A DNA stretch of 64,000 bases, taken from contig NC_067204.1 in NCBI RefSeq assembly GCF_026262505.1, positions 11,116,522 through 11,180,521 on the forward strand. The letters are read 5' to 3'. Origin of the DNA: Trichomonas vaginalis G3 (Eukaryota > Parabasalia > Trichomonadida > Trichomonadidae). The position numbers were made by a program, and so were the translations under genes. The notes below the pieces were generated by a model. It was not told the DNA's origin, did not search any database, and saw only the letters and a program-made list of their open reading frames with translations. The first letter of the stretch is position 1, and each line of letters begins with the position of its first letter. Below are positions 1 to 9,102 of the stretch, one piece after another.

Positions 1-598
1 AAATGTAAGTCTCGGACGAAAGTAAGTCTGACTTGAAATGTAAGTCTCGGACGAAAGTAAGTCTGACTTGAAATGTAAGTCTCGGACGAAAGTAAGTCTG
101 ACTTGAAATGTAAGTCTCGGACGAAAGTAAGTCTGACTTGAAATGTAAGTCTCGGACGAAAGTAAGTCTGACTTGAAATGTAAGTCTTGAAAGAAAGTAA
201 GTCTGACTTGAAATGTAAGTCTCGGACGAAAGTAAGTCTGACTTGAAATGTAAGTCTCGGACGAAAGTAAGTCTGACTTGAAATGTAAGTCTCGGACGAA
301 AGTAAGTCTGACTGAAATGTAAGTCTCGGAAGAAAGTAAGTCTGACTTGAAATGTAAGTCTCGGACGAAAGTAAGTCTGACTTGAAATGTAAGTCTCGGA
401 CGAAAAAGTAAGTCTGACTTGAAATGTAAGTCTCGGACGAAAGTAAGTCTGACTTGAAATGTAAGTCTCGGACGAAAGTAAGTCTGACTTGAAATGTAAG
501 TCTCGGACGAAAGTAAGTCTGACTTGAAATGTAAGTCTCGACGAAAGTAAGTCTGACTTGAAATGTAAGTCTCGGACGAAAGTAAGTCTGACTTGAAA
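1..598. repeat. 35-bp tandem satellite
   Basis: About 17 head-to-tail copies of a 35-bp unit fill the left edge and stop at the assembly gap. Each unit carries GTAAGTCT twice, joined by CGGACGAAA and GACTTGAAAT. Most copies are identical; a few have one- or two-base changes or indels. There are no unique spacers, so it is not a CRISPR array, and nothing like it occurs elsewhere in the window. Whether it truly adjoins the Polinton to its right cannot be judged across the gap. Confidence 0.95.
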
Positions 599-623
599 NN
601 NNNNNNNNNNNNNNNNNNNNNNN
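599..623. other. assembly gap (25 N)
   Basis: A run of 25 N. The sequence to the right is the interior of a Polinton, so the gap hides the rest of that element or a wrong join. Confidence 0.99.
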
Positions 624-634
624 CGAGTTTCTTA

Positions 635-990
635 CTTATAAAATTTATCAAAAGCTTCTTATCGTCTTTGAGTAAAATTGTTTGTATAACTGAAGAAGGT
701 AATGGTCTACGTTATCTGAAGGATTTGTTTGAACATTTATGTAAGGGTTGTCGTTGGCTTCTCTTGAAAGAATTTGGTCCAGTGGTGGATACTCTAACTT
801 AACATCTGATGTAGCGTTAGCGTTTGAAGCTGTGTTTAAATTCACCGACTTAAGTTCTGGTTCTTTTTCTTTTCAAACACTCTGAACTATAGTTCTTTAT
901 GACAATATTGTTTGTCGTTCGTGAGTCAACATTTGATGTTGGTTCAATTGGAACATTAACAGCACCAGCTAAGATGGATTTGCTCTCATT
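635..990 (-). pseudogene. element A: part of the 204-aa unknown gene
   Basis: This matches the start-proximal half of the 204-aa gene of element B (33450-34064), including the PPLDQIL and NPSDNVDHY stretches. The rest lies beyond the gap. The copy looks broken. The function is unknown. Confidence 0.7.
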
Positions 991-1013
991 TCATATAGAA
1001 TAAAACCTTTTAT

Positions 1014-1411
1014 ATGTATGAAATGAACAATATACTCGACAAGGGTTTGAATGTAAAGCTAACGAATGAAAATATTGTTGAATTCACTGAGACAGGAGCT
1101 GTGTATAAAGATGTAGACTACTGAACAAAAGAGCTAAGGGAAGAAGCAGGAATATGAACAAAGGGTGGAAGCCTATAAAATTTATGTCAATGATGGCTCA
1201 GGAGGTTCAAACATAAAGTATGCAGAAAGTTATAGAGTTTATGCTCTCAAAGGTGAAAAGCCTTCATTTAAGAACAGCTATTCTAACGCATATCCTCAAA
1301 AGCTAAGGATGGGGAAGTGGATGATATGAATGACAGCAAAATATTAACAGAAATGGCGACAGAGATGCATGGAATTTGTTTACCATCAGTCAATTAAAGC
1401 ATAAGATTTAA
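1014..1411 (+). pseudogene. element A: copy of the 133-aa unknown gene
   Basis: Homologous to 34090-34491 of element B and starting at the same MYEMNNIL site. It looks broken, in the same poor stretch beside the gap. Its stop shares bases with the stop of the convergent ATPase gene, as in B and C. Function unknown. Confidence 0.7.
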
Positions 1412-2295
1412 AACAATGTTGGTCGTTCCCATGGAATATTTTTGACTTTAATGGTATTAGTTATGATATGAATCTCAAGGTATGAACGAGGAGAGATGAG
1501 AGACTTATATGCTTCCCAAATTTCTTCAAAAGGTAATGTTATACCTGACTGTTTCCAAATGAGTTCAATATCATAGCGTGAGAAACCTTGAAAGATAACG
1601 AAGTCAGTTATGAGACGTTTTATGTTTAAAGCAAGAAAACGCCATGTTTGCATAAGTATTGCTACAGTTAAGTGGTAATGTCTGACTTTAGTTATGATGT
1701 TAGCTAATGGTGAGTCAGGCTTTGACACTAAACCTTTTCCGGCGAAGTCGTCACAAACGAGCAGAGTGTTTGAAGGATACTTTTTGAAGGGGTATTTTGA
1801 AAGTTTTGATAGAATGTAGTTTGTAAGTCGTTTCATATCGTAAACTCCTGAGTATTGACGTAAGTGGTGTTTGTCAATAATTCTTTCCATCTCTTCTGAA
1901 GTCTTTTGCATTCCTGACTGTATGAACTCTACAATAGCATAATATTTTCTCTTACGTCGAATGTAACGTTGAAGAAATTCAATGAGTTCGCTATCTGGAA
2001 CTTTAACGACAGATGCTTGAACTTTACTCATGAATGTTTTCGCTGTTGAATCCATAGAGTCTGAAGTTGCTGATATAATGATTTGGTCATAGTAAGAGTC
2101 GTTTCCTAAACGCTCTGTTATGAGTATATGACGAATGAGGTTAAATGTCTTACCTGAACCCATCTTTCCACAATAGAAATAAACACCATTTGAACAGAAC
2201 TCATAGTCCTTGCTGAAAGGAAGAATGAGAGAAGAGTTAAGTTTGTCTGTAGTTTCATTCATGTCTTCATCTACGTCATGTATTAAATGCTTCAT
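1408..2295 (-). CDS. element A: packaging ATPase (A32/FtsK-HerA type)
   Basis: 295 aa, identical or nearly so to the element B gene. Walker A GKMGSGKT lies at residues 43-50 and Walker B LLVCDD near residue 180, as in the ATPases that pump DNA into polintovirus, adenovirus-like and NCLDV capsids. It is divergent from the next gene, with about 16 bases between the two start codons. Whole in this copy. Confidence 0.85.
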   Translation of the reverse strand: MKHLIHDVDEDMNETTDKLNSSLILPFSKDYEFCSNGVYFYCGKMGSGKTFNLIRHILITERLGNDSYYDQIIISATSDSMDSTAKTFMSKVQASVVKVPDSELIEFLQRYIRRKRKYYAIVEFIQSGMQKTSEEMERIIDKHHLRQYSGVYDMKRLTNYILSKLSKYPFKKYPSNTLLVCDDFAGKGLVSKPDSPLANIITKVRHYHLTVAILMQTWRFLALNIKRLITDFVIFQGFSRYDIELIWKQSGITLPFEEIWEAYKSLISPRSYLEIHIITNTIKVKNIPWERPTLF

Positions 2296-2311
2296 TTTAT
2301 CTCCATTAAAA

Positions 2312-3193
2312 ATGCAAGTCAGAAATATTCAGAACATAGCACCGAGTCTAACTGACAAGAGTATAAAGATATACTATGAACATGTTATGATGAAACCTAC
2401 CAAAATTCAAGAAAGTCAGTATACTTATGAATATCCAAGACACTGGGTAGAGTATGTAGGAGGTGAGAAAGCTATTGAAATCAGACAGGTTCGAAGTATT
2501 CCAGCAGGAAGAACAATATTATTGAAGAACTTTAATGTTTTGAGATATAATGATGAAACAAAGAAGCAAGATAGTTTCCCTGTTGCTGTGTATGTGAACT
2601 TAGATACAGGAGATGACATGAAAGTTTTTAATACAAAGCTTCAAACGGTAGTGAGAGAACAACTGACTGCGGAAGGGCATCCATTACCTTCAGAAGTTAC
2701 CATAGCATATAATTTTGAAACAAACTCAATAGATTTTAAAGTCATCTCTGCAAAGAAGTCAGGTTTTACATTTAATGAAGCAGATGTATATTCGAATGAA
2801 AACTTCAAAGCTATTGCATGGTTAGATAATGACGATTGCTTTAAGAAAATATTTAAATACAGTGACTCAACGATGTCAATAGATGACCTTCGTGGAATGT
2901 TACCATCGACATTTACAGTAGAAGGTTCAGCAGGATTGCTTACAAGATTGTCAATTGGTGGTATTTGGTCTCGTGAGAACATTGTTATAAAATCCAGTAT
3001 AAGTGAATTTGCTGAAGAATCTATATTATGTCTTTCAAACTACATGTATTCGCCGCCAAAGCATTATAGTATAACAAACTTTGTCAGTAAGTTTAACATA
3101 AGACTTGTCGAACCTTCTTCAATGAAAGATGTTGTGCTACCTAAAGATGGAAAGGATGGACTCATTATTGAGATGATTTTAATAGCATATTAA
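2312..3193 (+). CDS. element A: beta-rich virion protein candidate (293 aa)
   Basis: Same gene as 35392-36273 in element B. The start was taken at MQVRNIQN, because longer versions lack an upstream ATG and run into the ATPase gene. It is first of three genes on one strand joined with no spacer. A minor capsid role is inferred only from position beside the ATPase and the beta-rich, coil-free sequence. Confidence 0.6.
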   Translation: MQVRNIQNIAPSLTDKSIKIYYEHVMMKPTKIQESQYTYEYPRHWVEYVGGEKAIEIRQVRSIPAGRTILLKNFNVLRYNDETKKQDSFPVAVYVNLDTGDDMKVFNTKLQTVVREQLTAEGHPLPSEVTIAYNFETNSIDFKVISAKKSGFTFNEADVYSNENFKAIAWLDNDDCFKKIFKYSDSTMSIDDLRGMLPSTFTVEGSAGLLTRLSIGGIWSRENIVIKSSISEFAEESILCLSNYMYSPPKHYSITNFVSKFNIRLVEPSSMKDVVLPKDGKDGLIIEMILIAY

Positions 3194-3418
3194 ATGAGCT
3201 TGTTCTTGAAGGTCATTCATGATGAAATAACTGTTGTAGAAGATGTTAGCAATTGTTCAGACATTTTGAAGCGTATAGATGATATAAGAAATAAGTTAGA
3301 TAGACCGCAAAGCAGTGAGGGCGAAGCCCGTGAGAACGCTTATGTTTCATTGACTTTCTCCAGTAACGAGAACTTTTATGAGATAATATTGAAGAGAGAT
3401 GATTTTAATATGGGGTAA
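3194..3418 (+). CDS. element A: 74-aa unknown protein
   Basis: Its ATG follows the TAA of the upstream gene directly. It contains a GC-rich palindrome (GGGCGAAGCCC, 3319-3329) inside the reading frame, encoding part of a PQSSEGEAREN stretch. Element C has a different palindrome at the same place. Function unknown. Confidence 0.65.
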   Translation: MSLFLKVIHDEITVVEDVSNCSDILKRIDDIRNKLDRPQSSEGEARENAYVSLTFSSNENFYEIILKRDDFNMG

Positions 3419-3946
3419 ATGGTAGCTTGGGCAGCTTTAGGCGCAATGGGAACAAAAGCATTAGCATTTGGAGCAAAAGCACTTGGAGCTTATGACGCAG
3501 TAAATAAAATGAGTGGAGGAAGGGTTTCAAAGACATTAGATGCAAATAAAGGAAAGATTGGAGGCTGGGTTGCAAAGAAGTTAAGATTAAATAAAATGGG
3601 GCTCATAAATAAAGCATCCAATTTGGTTGCGACTGAGTCAGAAAATGCTTTAGGAAAGGACGATGAGTTTGCAAAACACGCAAAAGACTTTAATGACCAG
3701 ATGAAAGGTGAAACAATGCATTTAAATAGAGTCGATGGAACTAAAGAAAATGTTTCTTCTCCACCAGTAGTTCTTCCGTATGGTCCCTATGGAATGTATG
3801 GAAACCCTTACGAAAGACCATTTGACCCATTGACTGGTGGAAGTAACTGGTATCATTACGGCCGAAGAAGAAAGACAGTCAAGTTGGAGACAGACGTGAA
3901 GAAAGCAACTAAAAAGAAACCAAGGAAGAGAGTTATAAAGCAATGA
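3419..3946 (+). CDS. element A: basic-tailed virion/core protein candidate (175 aa)
   Basis: Starts directly after the TAA of the 74-aa gene. It has an N-terminal Gly/Ala-rich stretch with a possible amphipathic or membrane-active helix, a PYGPYGMYGNPY segment near residue 120, and a very basic C-terminus (KKATKKKPRKRV) suited to binding DNA. The order resembles small core or minor capsid proteins of adenovirus-like viruses, but that is inference. Confidence 0.6.
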   Translation: MVAWAALGAMGTKALAFGAKALGAYDAVNKMSGGRVSKTLDANKGKIGGWVAKKLRLNKMGLINKASNLVATESENALGKDDEFAKHAKDFNDQMKGETMHLNRVDGTKENVSSPPVVLPYGPYGMYGNPYERPFDPLTGGSNWYHYGRRRKTVKLETDVKKATKKKPRKRVIKQ

Positions 3947-4858
3947 ATTCAACAGGGTGAAAAAAACAGGTGAAAAAAGAGGTGAGATTTCACCACTTCA
4001 CCTAAATTTATTTTTGTGCTATGTTTTCATACGCGTGAGGGTGGTGATATCATTTATTTTTAAGTTTATTTTTTATTTTATTTTTATATAAATGACGAAA
4101 ACTATTGAGATAACAAACTACAACGGTCATGAGTTCAAGAATTTGTTCTTCGTTCCTCGTGAAAATACATTCTATCAGATACGAGGGAGAAAGGGTAAAG
4201 TTAGTTTGAGCGTTTATGAAGGAATGAAGAATGGAAAGTTTATACAAGCATACGATACAAACGGTAAGCGTGTTTCATTAGCTTTGTCAAAACTTACTAA
4301 CATTTATTTTGACAGTGACTTTGACTCTGACGATTGGAGCGACAGCAGCGATACTGAAGAATATGAACTATTGTGTGAAGCACAGCAATGGGAAGAGTTG
4401 CAATACTTTTGTAAGTGAGAACGTTTATTTTTACAGTAGTGAAGTCGTTTGTGAAAACGTTAGTGAAGTCGTTTGTAAAAACGTTAGTGAAGTCGTTTGT
4501 AAAAACGTTAGTGAAGTCGTTTGTGAAAACGTTAGTGAAGTCGTTTGTAAAAACATTAGTGAAGTGGTTTGTAAAAACGTTAGTGAAGTCGTTTGTAAAA
4601 ACATTAGTGAAGTGGTTTGTAAAAACGTTAGTGAAGTGGTTGGTGAAAACGTTAGTGAAGTGGTTGGTGAAAACGTTAGTGAAGTCGTTTGTAAAAACAT
4701 TAGTGAAGTGGTTTGTGGCTTTATAAATATTTAAGGTTAAGTTGGTGTTTGTGTTTGTGTTGTAAAATATACGTTAACGGTTTTGTAAAGTGTCAAATTC
4801 ACAAGTATTGCGTATGGAGGAACGCAGTGCCTCCATACACGAGACTTGTATACTAACT
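3922..4858. repeat. element A: right terminal inverted repeat
   Basis: About 0.94 kb, the same as the right repeat of B. From inside to tip it holds the last codons of the basic-tailed gene, a GGTGA palindrome cluster (about 3955-4004), the 108-aa gene, about 12 copies of a 24-bp minisatellite (about 4430-4720), and a nested palindrome at the tip (GTATGGAGG with CCTCCATAC). The opposite end is not in the window. Confidence 0.85.
4092..4418 (+). CDS. element A: terminal-repeat gene, 108-aa acidic-tailed protein
   Basis: A short protein with a basic, beta-like N-terminal half (NGHEFKNLFFVPREN) and a strongly acidic C-terminal part (DSDFDSDDWSDSSDTEE). Because it lies in the terminal repeat, a complete element has one copy at each end. 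Preceded closely by the AT-rich TTTATTTTTATA box found before many genes of this element. Function unknown. Confidence 0.6.
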   Translation: MTKTIEITNYNGHEFKNLFFVPRENTFYQIRGRKGKVSLSVYEGMKNGKFIQAYDTNGKRVSLALSKLTNIYFDSDFDSDDWSDSSDTEEYELLCEAQQWEELQYFCK

Positions 4859-4926
4859 ACTTTATTTCCCGAACTAAAGTGATGATTCGTGTTTTTGATC
4901 GAAATTTTGATCATCTAATTCATTGA
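4859..4926 (+). pseudogene. gene Z, unit 1: last codons after element A
   Basis: ACTTT (the target duplication) followed by the last codons of the host membrane-protein gene, ending FDRNFDHLIH and a TGA. The uninterrupted version is at 63275-63343. It shows that element A sits in an earlier copy of the tandem host unit, at the same base as element B. Confidence 0.85.
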
Positions 4927-5659
4927 TTGATGAAATTATTCTTTTGTTTGTTAAAACAATAAATGTACTCTGTTTCTTTTCTGCAGTTGTATATCCTATT
5001 TTCTAACGCATATTTTGCAATCTTTAGTAGGAGATTCAAGTGTTTCTTTTATAGATGTTCCAAAATTGCCGTTTCTCCTTGGAAAAGCACTGTCCAAAAT
5101 CTTTCATCAATGAGGAGAAAGACGGTGTTTCCACACCTTCCTCATTAAGATGATTTATTTTATCGTTAAGTTAAATGATATATATATATTTTAATACTAA
5201 TCACTTCAAATTGTTCTGGGTATTAAAAAAAATAATAAAAAATGGACATCTGATGGGTATTTTTTTATCATAGAATTTTTGTTTAGTTTACATTATTTTT
5301 AAAAAGGTCTAGAATTTGAAATGAGAATTCGTTTTCTAATATTTAATTATATTGAAATATAAGGTGAGGTTCAAGCATAAGAAAAAGTGACATCGCCTAC
5401 AGCGATGTCACTTTTTCGAAAATTTCTCATTTGGACACTTTAACTCTTATATCTGAATAATCAAATGTGTTTAACAAAAAACTGACATTTCTCTTGTTGA
5501 AAACATGATTTCAATTTATAGTTTCAATCAATTAAAACAATAGAAGATAAGAATAGAATACTACAAGATAGTATTCTTCAGATAAATATAAAAAAACTTT
5601 TTACAATAAAAATACATAGAAATATAAATAATAAAAAATAAAAACAAAAACAATAATAA
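4927..5659. other. intergenic stretch, unit 2 (3'-3' junction)
   Basis: AT-rich sequence between the convergent ends of gene Z and the coiled-coil gene. Apart from the perfect hairpin at 5381-5417 nothing was recognised. The short ORF at 4963-5148 is repeated in every unit but has no protein-like features. Copies lie at 38006-38731 and from 63344 to the right edge. Confidence 0.6.
5381..5417. terminator. perfect 16-bp stem hairpin at 3'-3' junction
   Basis: GAAAAAGTGACATCGC, loop CTACA, then the exact reverse complement. Present unchanged in all three units (also 38462-38498 and 63798-63834). Position between convergent genes fits a 3'-end or terminator hairpin, but a remnant of a small palindromic transposon is also possible, since its AAAAGTGACA motif recurs near both ends of the hairpin-array element at 60051-61505. 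Confidence 0.45.
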
Positions 5660-7073
5660 TTATCTGTTGTTATTTGATTTCTGAAGAAGAGGTAATTCAG
5701 ATGATTCTTTCTTAGTTTCTTTAACAAATGCAGAACCATCATCACCATAGACGAAATCTCCACTTCCGCCGAAGTTAGAAACAGGAAGTTTGCCTTGTTT
5801 TGTAGATGATTTTTCGACCATCGCTGCTGTCTGTGACAAAACTTCGGCAACTGTCTGAACGTCCTTTTGAGTGGCGAATTTATCCATAGACGATGCAAGC
5901 TCTTTCACTCGTTCATTCAATCCGTTGATGATAACTCTGAACTTGTTAAATACTTTCTCAACAAAATCGCGATCAACTTTTCTTTCAACAGCTGACATAA
6001 GTTCATTTTTGTTTTTGATGAAAAGTTCCATTTGTCCTTTCAACTGTTCCGATGTTTCCTTTTCAATTACATGGACAACTGTCTGCTCTGGCTGCGATTT
6101 AGACGTATTCCCAACATACAAAATATTACCTGAAACTTGTGTTGAAATGTTATCATTTTCACTTTCACTTTTAACTGATTTTTTGTCATCGTTTTTCACT
6201 GATTTCTTGTCATCAATATCAAGCTTTGGAGGTGGAGAGTTATAGTTAGCTGTCGAGAAATTATATGCATCAATCCAGAGATCTTTTTAGTCTTGAAGAA
6301 CGTTGTTGACTGTTTCTTCTTTATGCCAATGTCATCTTCTGAAATTTCGCCACTGATCATGTCTTCGTTTTCGCTGTCTTCTCTGTATCTTCCTCTTCTT
6401 CCAAGTCTCATTCTTTCAAGTGTTGATGTGCCTGATCCTGTTGGAAGAGAGCTAGATCTATCAGATTCATCTGGTGATTCATCGTCACCACCAACACGTG
6501 CAAATGTGAAGCTTGGATTATTGAAGAAACTGGGGACACATGTTGCCAAATTAAGTGGAGGAAGATGTTCTAAACCACTCGCGTTTGTTCTGATCAATTT
6601 GAATTCATCGATGATTGCGAGTACGACATCTCTAACATCTTTCTCATTCCTGTTGACGGCGTTTTGATTCGAAGGATATCTTGAAGAGCAGCATCGATTT
6701 GGCCGCCAAGATGGTCAACTGTTTTTTCTAGTTTTTGATGTTCTTTTGCACGAATGTCGTTGTCTAACGGAATCAACATTCCTGCACGTGTTGCTGCTGT
6801 TTGATGTGCCATGATGCTTGAAAGCATTGGACGGTTCGGAGATTCAGGATTTGATGGATTTTGCTGCAAATTATCAATTAATTGCTGCAAAACATCGACT
6901 CTTCTTGATAAAAGTGATTGTTCTGTCATTGCATTGACGAGAGCAGCTCTGTTTTGAGATGTAACTGCCCAAACTTCGTTGAGTTTTGGTGCATTATCTG
7001 ATGTTGTGTGCATGAGCGCAATATCAAGAGCTTTTTGTAGAGAAGCGAGTCTGTTGTTAAGTAAATCGGCCAT
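5660..7073 (-). pseudogene. coiled-coil protein gene, unit 2 (frameshifted)
   Basis: Copy of the intact 471-codon gene at 38732-40147. Relative to that copy it has single-base losses near 6261 and near 6665, which split the frame into three open pieces (about 159, 133 and 179 codons). All else is near-identical, so the change is very recent or an assembly error. Protein features are given under the intact copy. Confidence 0.8.
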
Positions 7074-7417
7074 TGTTGTGTGTACTTGGTTGATTTGCTC
7101 TGTTGTACGTGCTTGAATTTGCTCAATTAAGTCATTATCTCCGGCATCGCCTGTAATTATCTCTCAAATTTTGGCCATTTTTCGCAGTTTGATCGGACAA
7201 AACCTCGCATTTCGACGCGAGATCGACACCAAAAATTCGGCAAAAATTATTAAAGGAGGTCTATCGTCGCAGATCACAAACTTAGTTTTAATGCAAGATT
7301 GCATACGAAAAATTTCGAACAAAAATTCATAAACACGGAAATGTAAATCAGAGCAGAAAAATATATTGTATGAAGATGTCGACTACGATACGAAATTCGA
7401 AAAACGAGATATTTAGA
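7074..7417. other. upstream region of the coiled-coil gene, unit 2
   Basis: The coiled-coil frame stays open for about 27 codons upstream of its only ATG, without another ATG, so the true start may not be certain. Nothing else was recognised. The last 9 bases, ATATTTAGA at 7409-7417, are the left target duplication of the MULE-like element. Confidence 0.5.
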
Positions 7418-7629
7418 GAGTGGGGGACAAACTCGCCCATTGTCATTTTTTCATTAACCTTAAACTTGTAATTTTCATTATTTTTAATTAACCTTATTTC
7501 TTTCCATATTCCTGATTTATTTTATTCACTTACTATTAAAAGTCACATTTTAATAAAATATAATAATTTATTTATAGCATTTTTTACTATACTGTAATAA
7601 AAAATTAATTATAATAAATTAAATGTTTA

Positions 7630-7986
7630 TTAAATCAAATGTTTTCTTTGCAATAATATTTTTAATGTTGAGTAAACAATGTTGGGATCAAGTGTATCAT
7701 TTTTCAGACCTTTCTGAACAGCTTCAAGCATACTGATGCATTCGACTTTTTTAAATTGTGTCATTTCTTCGAAATCTCTTGTGACTTTTTTGATAACTTT
7801 AACACTTCTCTCTGAATCCAGACCTTTAATTTGCAACTTAATCAGGAATGAAGGAACAACACTGGAATATAACTCGATGACAAGTTCATCGAGTCGAAGA
7901 TTTGGTTGTACACCACTTGTATGTGCCGGATACCATTGTGTCAAATTTTTTCTGAAATTAACTTTAAAAGTACTAAGTAAGATCAT
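7630..7986 (-). CDS. ORF captured in the MULE-like element
   Basis: About 118 codons from the first ATG (MILLSTFKVNF). The C-terminal half looks like a real helical protein fragment: SFLIKLQIKGLDSERSVK, then KKVTRDFEEMTQFKK and MLEAVQKGLK. I do not recognise the family. The 5' part of the ORF lies in the first copy of the 121-bp repeat, so the repeat array multiplies its start region and upstream sequence. It is probably a host gene piece picked up by the transposon; expression is uncertain. Confidence 0.4.
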   Translation of the reverse strand: MILLSTFKVNFRKNLTQWYPAHTSGVQPNLRLDELVIELYSSVVPSFLIKLQIKGLDSERSVKVIKKVTRDFEEMTQFKKVECISMLEAVQKGLKNDTLDPNIVYSTLKILLQRKHLI

Positions 7987-8832
7987 GAGATATAGCAATA
8001 TATGTTTAAACTAACTTATATTTTGGTTGTACACCACTTGTATGTGCCGGATACCATTGTGTCAAATTTTTTCTGAAATTAACTTTAAAAGTACTAAGTA
8101 AGATCATGAGATATAGCAATATATGTTTAAACTAACTTATATTTTGGTTGTACACCACTTGTATGTGCCGGATACCATTGTGTCAAATTTTTTCTGAAAT
8201 TAACTTTAAAAGTACTAAGTAAGATCATGAGATATAGCAATATATGTTTAAACTAACTTATATTTTGGTTGTACACCACTTGTATGTGCCGGATACCATT
8301 GTGTCAAATTTTTTCTGAAATTAACTTTAAAAGTACTAAGTAAGATCATGAGATATAGCAATATATGTTTAAACTAACTTATATTTTGGTTGTACACCAC
8401 TTGTATGTGCCGGATACCATTGTGTCAAATTTTTTCTGAAATTAACTTTAAAAGTACTAAGTAAGATCATGAGATATAGCAATATATGTTTAAACTAACT
8501 TATATTTTGATTGTACACCACTTGTATGTGCCGGATACCATTGTGTCAAATTTTTTCTGAAATTAACTTTAAAAGTACTAAGTAAGATCATGAGATATAG
8601 CAATATATGTTTAAACTAACTTATATTTTGGTTGTACACCACTTGTATGTGCCGGATACCATTGTGTCAAATTTTTTCTGAAATTAACTTTAAAAGTACT
8701 AAGTAAGATCATGAGATATAGCAATATATGTTTAAACTAACTTATATTTTGGTTGTACACCACTTGTATGTGCCGGATACCATTGTGTCAAATTTTTTCT
8801 GAAATTAACTTTAAAAGTACTAAGTAAGATCA
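7901..8832. repeat. 121-bp tandem repeat, 7.7 copies
   Basis: Units start at 7901 and then every 121 bases (8022, 8143, 8264, 8385, 8506, 8627, 8748), nearly identical throughout. Each holds GTACACCACTTGTATGTG and ATGAGATATAGCAATATATG. The array sits wholly inside the MULE-like element and so is absent from unit 3. The low divergence means very recent expansion. Confidence 0.95.
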
Positions 8833-9102
8833 TTTATTTTTGCATAATATAATGCCAATATGGTTTCTTTTGATTTTATTTCATTTATAAGCAAATCAGA
8901 TTTACCCAAAAACTCCACTCCATAAGCGTTCATTTGCTAAATTAAAAAGTGACAATGGGCTAGTCTGTCCCTTTCTCATATTTAGAAGATTCACAAAAAA
9001 TTAGAGTCATTAATTCGCAATTGTATAATTTTGAAGACTACATTGAGTCAAATTAATAGATTTACATGATATTATAAAATAAATAATAAGAGTTTACCAA
9101 TA

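Larger units (their letters stand above)
624..4858. mobile_element. Polinton/Maverick element A (right end only)
   Basis: This is the right-hand 4.2 kb of a Polinton, cut at its left by the assembly gap. It matches element B at a constant offset of about 33,080 bases, near-identically, and ends at the same host base: the terminus reads GTATACTAACT and is followed by ACTTT. Parts present are the packaging ATPase, the three-gene virion block, the gene inside the terminal repeat, and the terminal repeat. The first 0.8 kb beside the gap has several breaks, perhaps from low-quality sequence; the rest looks whole. It is very young, probably copied together with B as part of the tandem host unit. 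Confidence 0.9.
7418..8977. mobile_element. non-autonomous MULE-like element (Pack-MULE-like)
   Basis: 1560 bp with imperfect terminal inverted repeats of about 35 bp. The left end starts GAGTGGGGGACAAACTCG; the right end, read inward, starts GAGAAAGGGACAGACTAG; both continue GCCCATTGTCA and a T-run. It is flanked by a perfect 9-bp duplication ATATTTAGA (7409-7417 and 8978-8986). The other unit has a clean empty site with one ATATTTAGA at 40483-40491. A 9-bp duplication and long G-starting repeats are typical of Mutator-like elements, known from trichomonads. No transposase is present; the cargo is one short ORF and a 121-bp tandem array. Confidence 0.88.

Noticed and set aside
1-598. CRISPR-like look of the left-edge array
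   Set aside because: The 35-bp units are head to tail without unique spacers, and the organism is eukaryotic.
2641-2982. Minus-strand ORF of 113 codons opposite the 293-aa gene (also in B and C)
   Set aside because: Shadow of the conserved plus-strand gene; substitutions between elements follow codon positions of the plus-strand frame.
4309-4734. ORFs of 89-205 codons over the 24-bp minisatellites (also 15495-16112 and 37388-37813)
   Set aside because: The unit is a multiple of three, so several frames on both strands stay open by necessity. The peptides are pure repeats of eight residues and vary with copy number.
4963-5148. 61-codon ORF after gene Z, repeated in three units
   Set aside because: Repeated only because the unit is repeated; composition is basic and aromatic with no domain. 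Another frame here (LPFLLGKALSKIF) looks slightly more protein-like but has no start and no splice signal.
5871-6667. Plus-strand ORFs opposite the coiled-coil gene
   Set aside because: Serine/phenylalanine-rich shadows of a Lys/Glu-rich coiled coil on the other strand.
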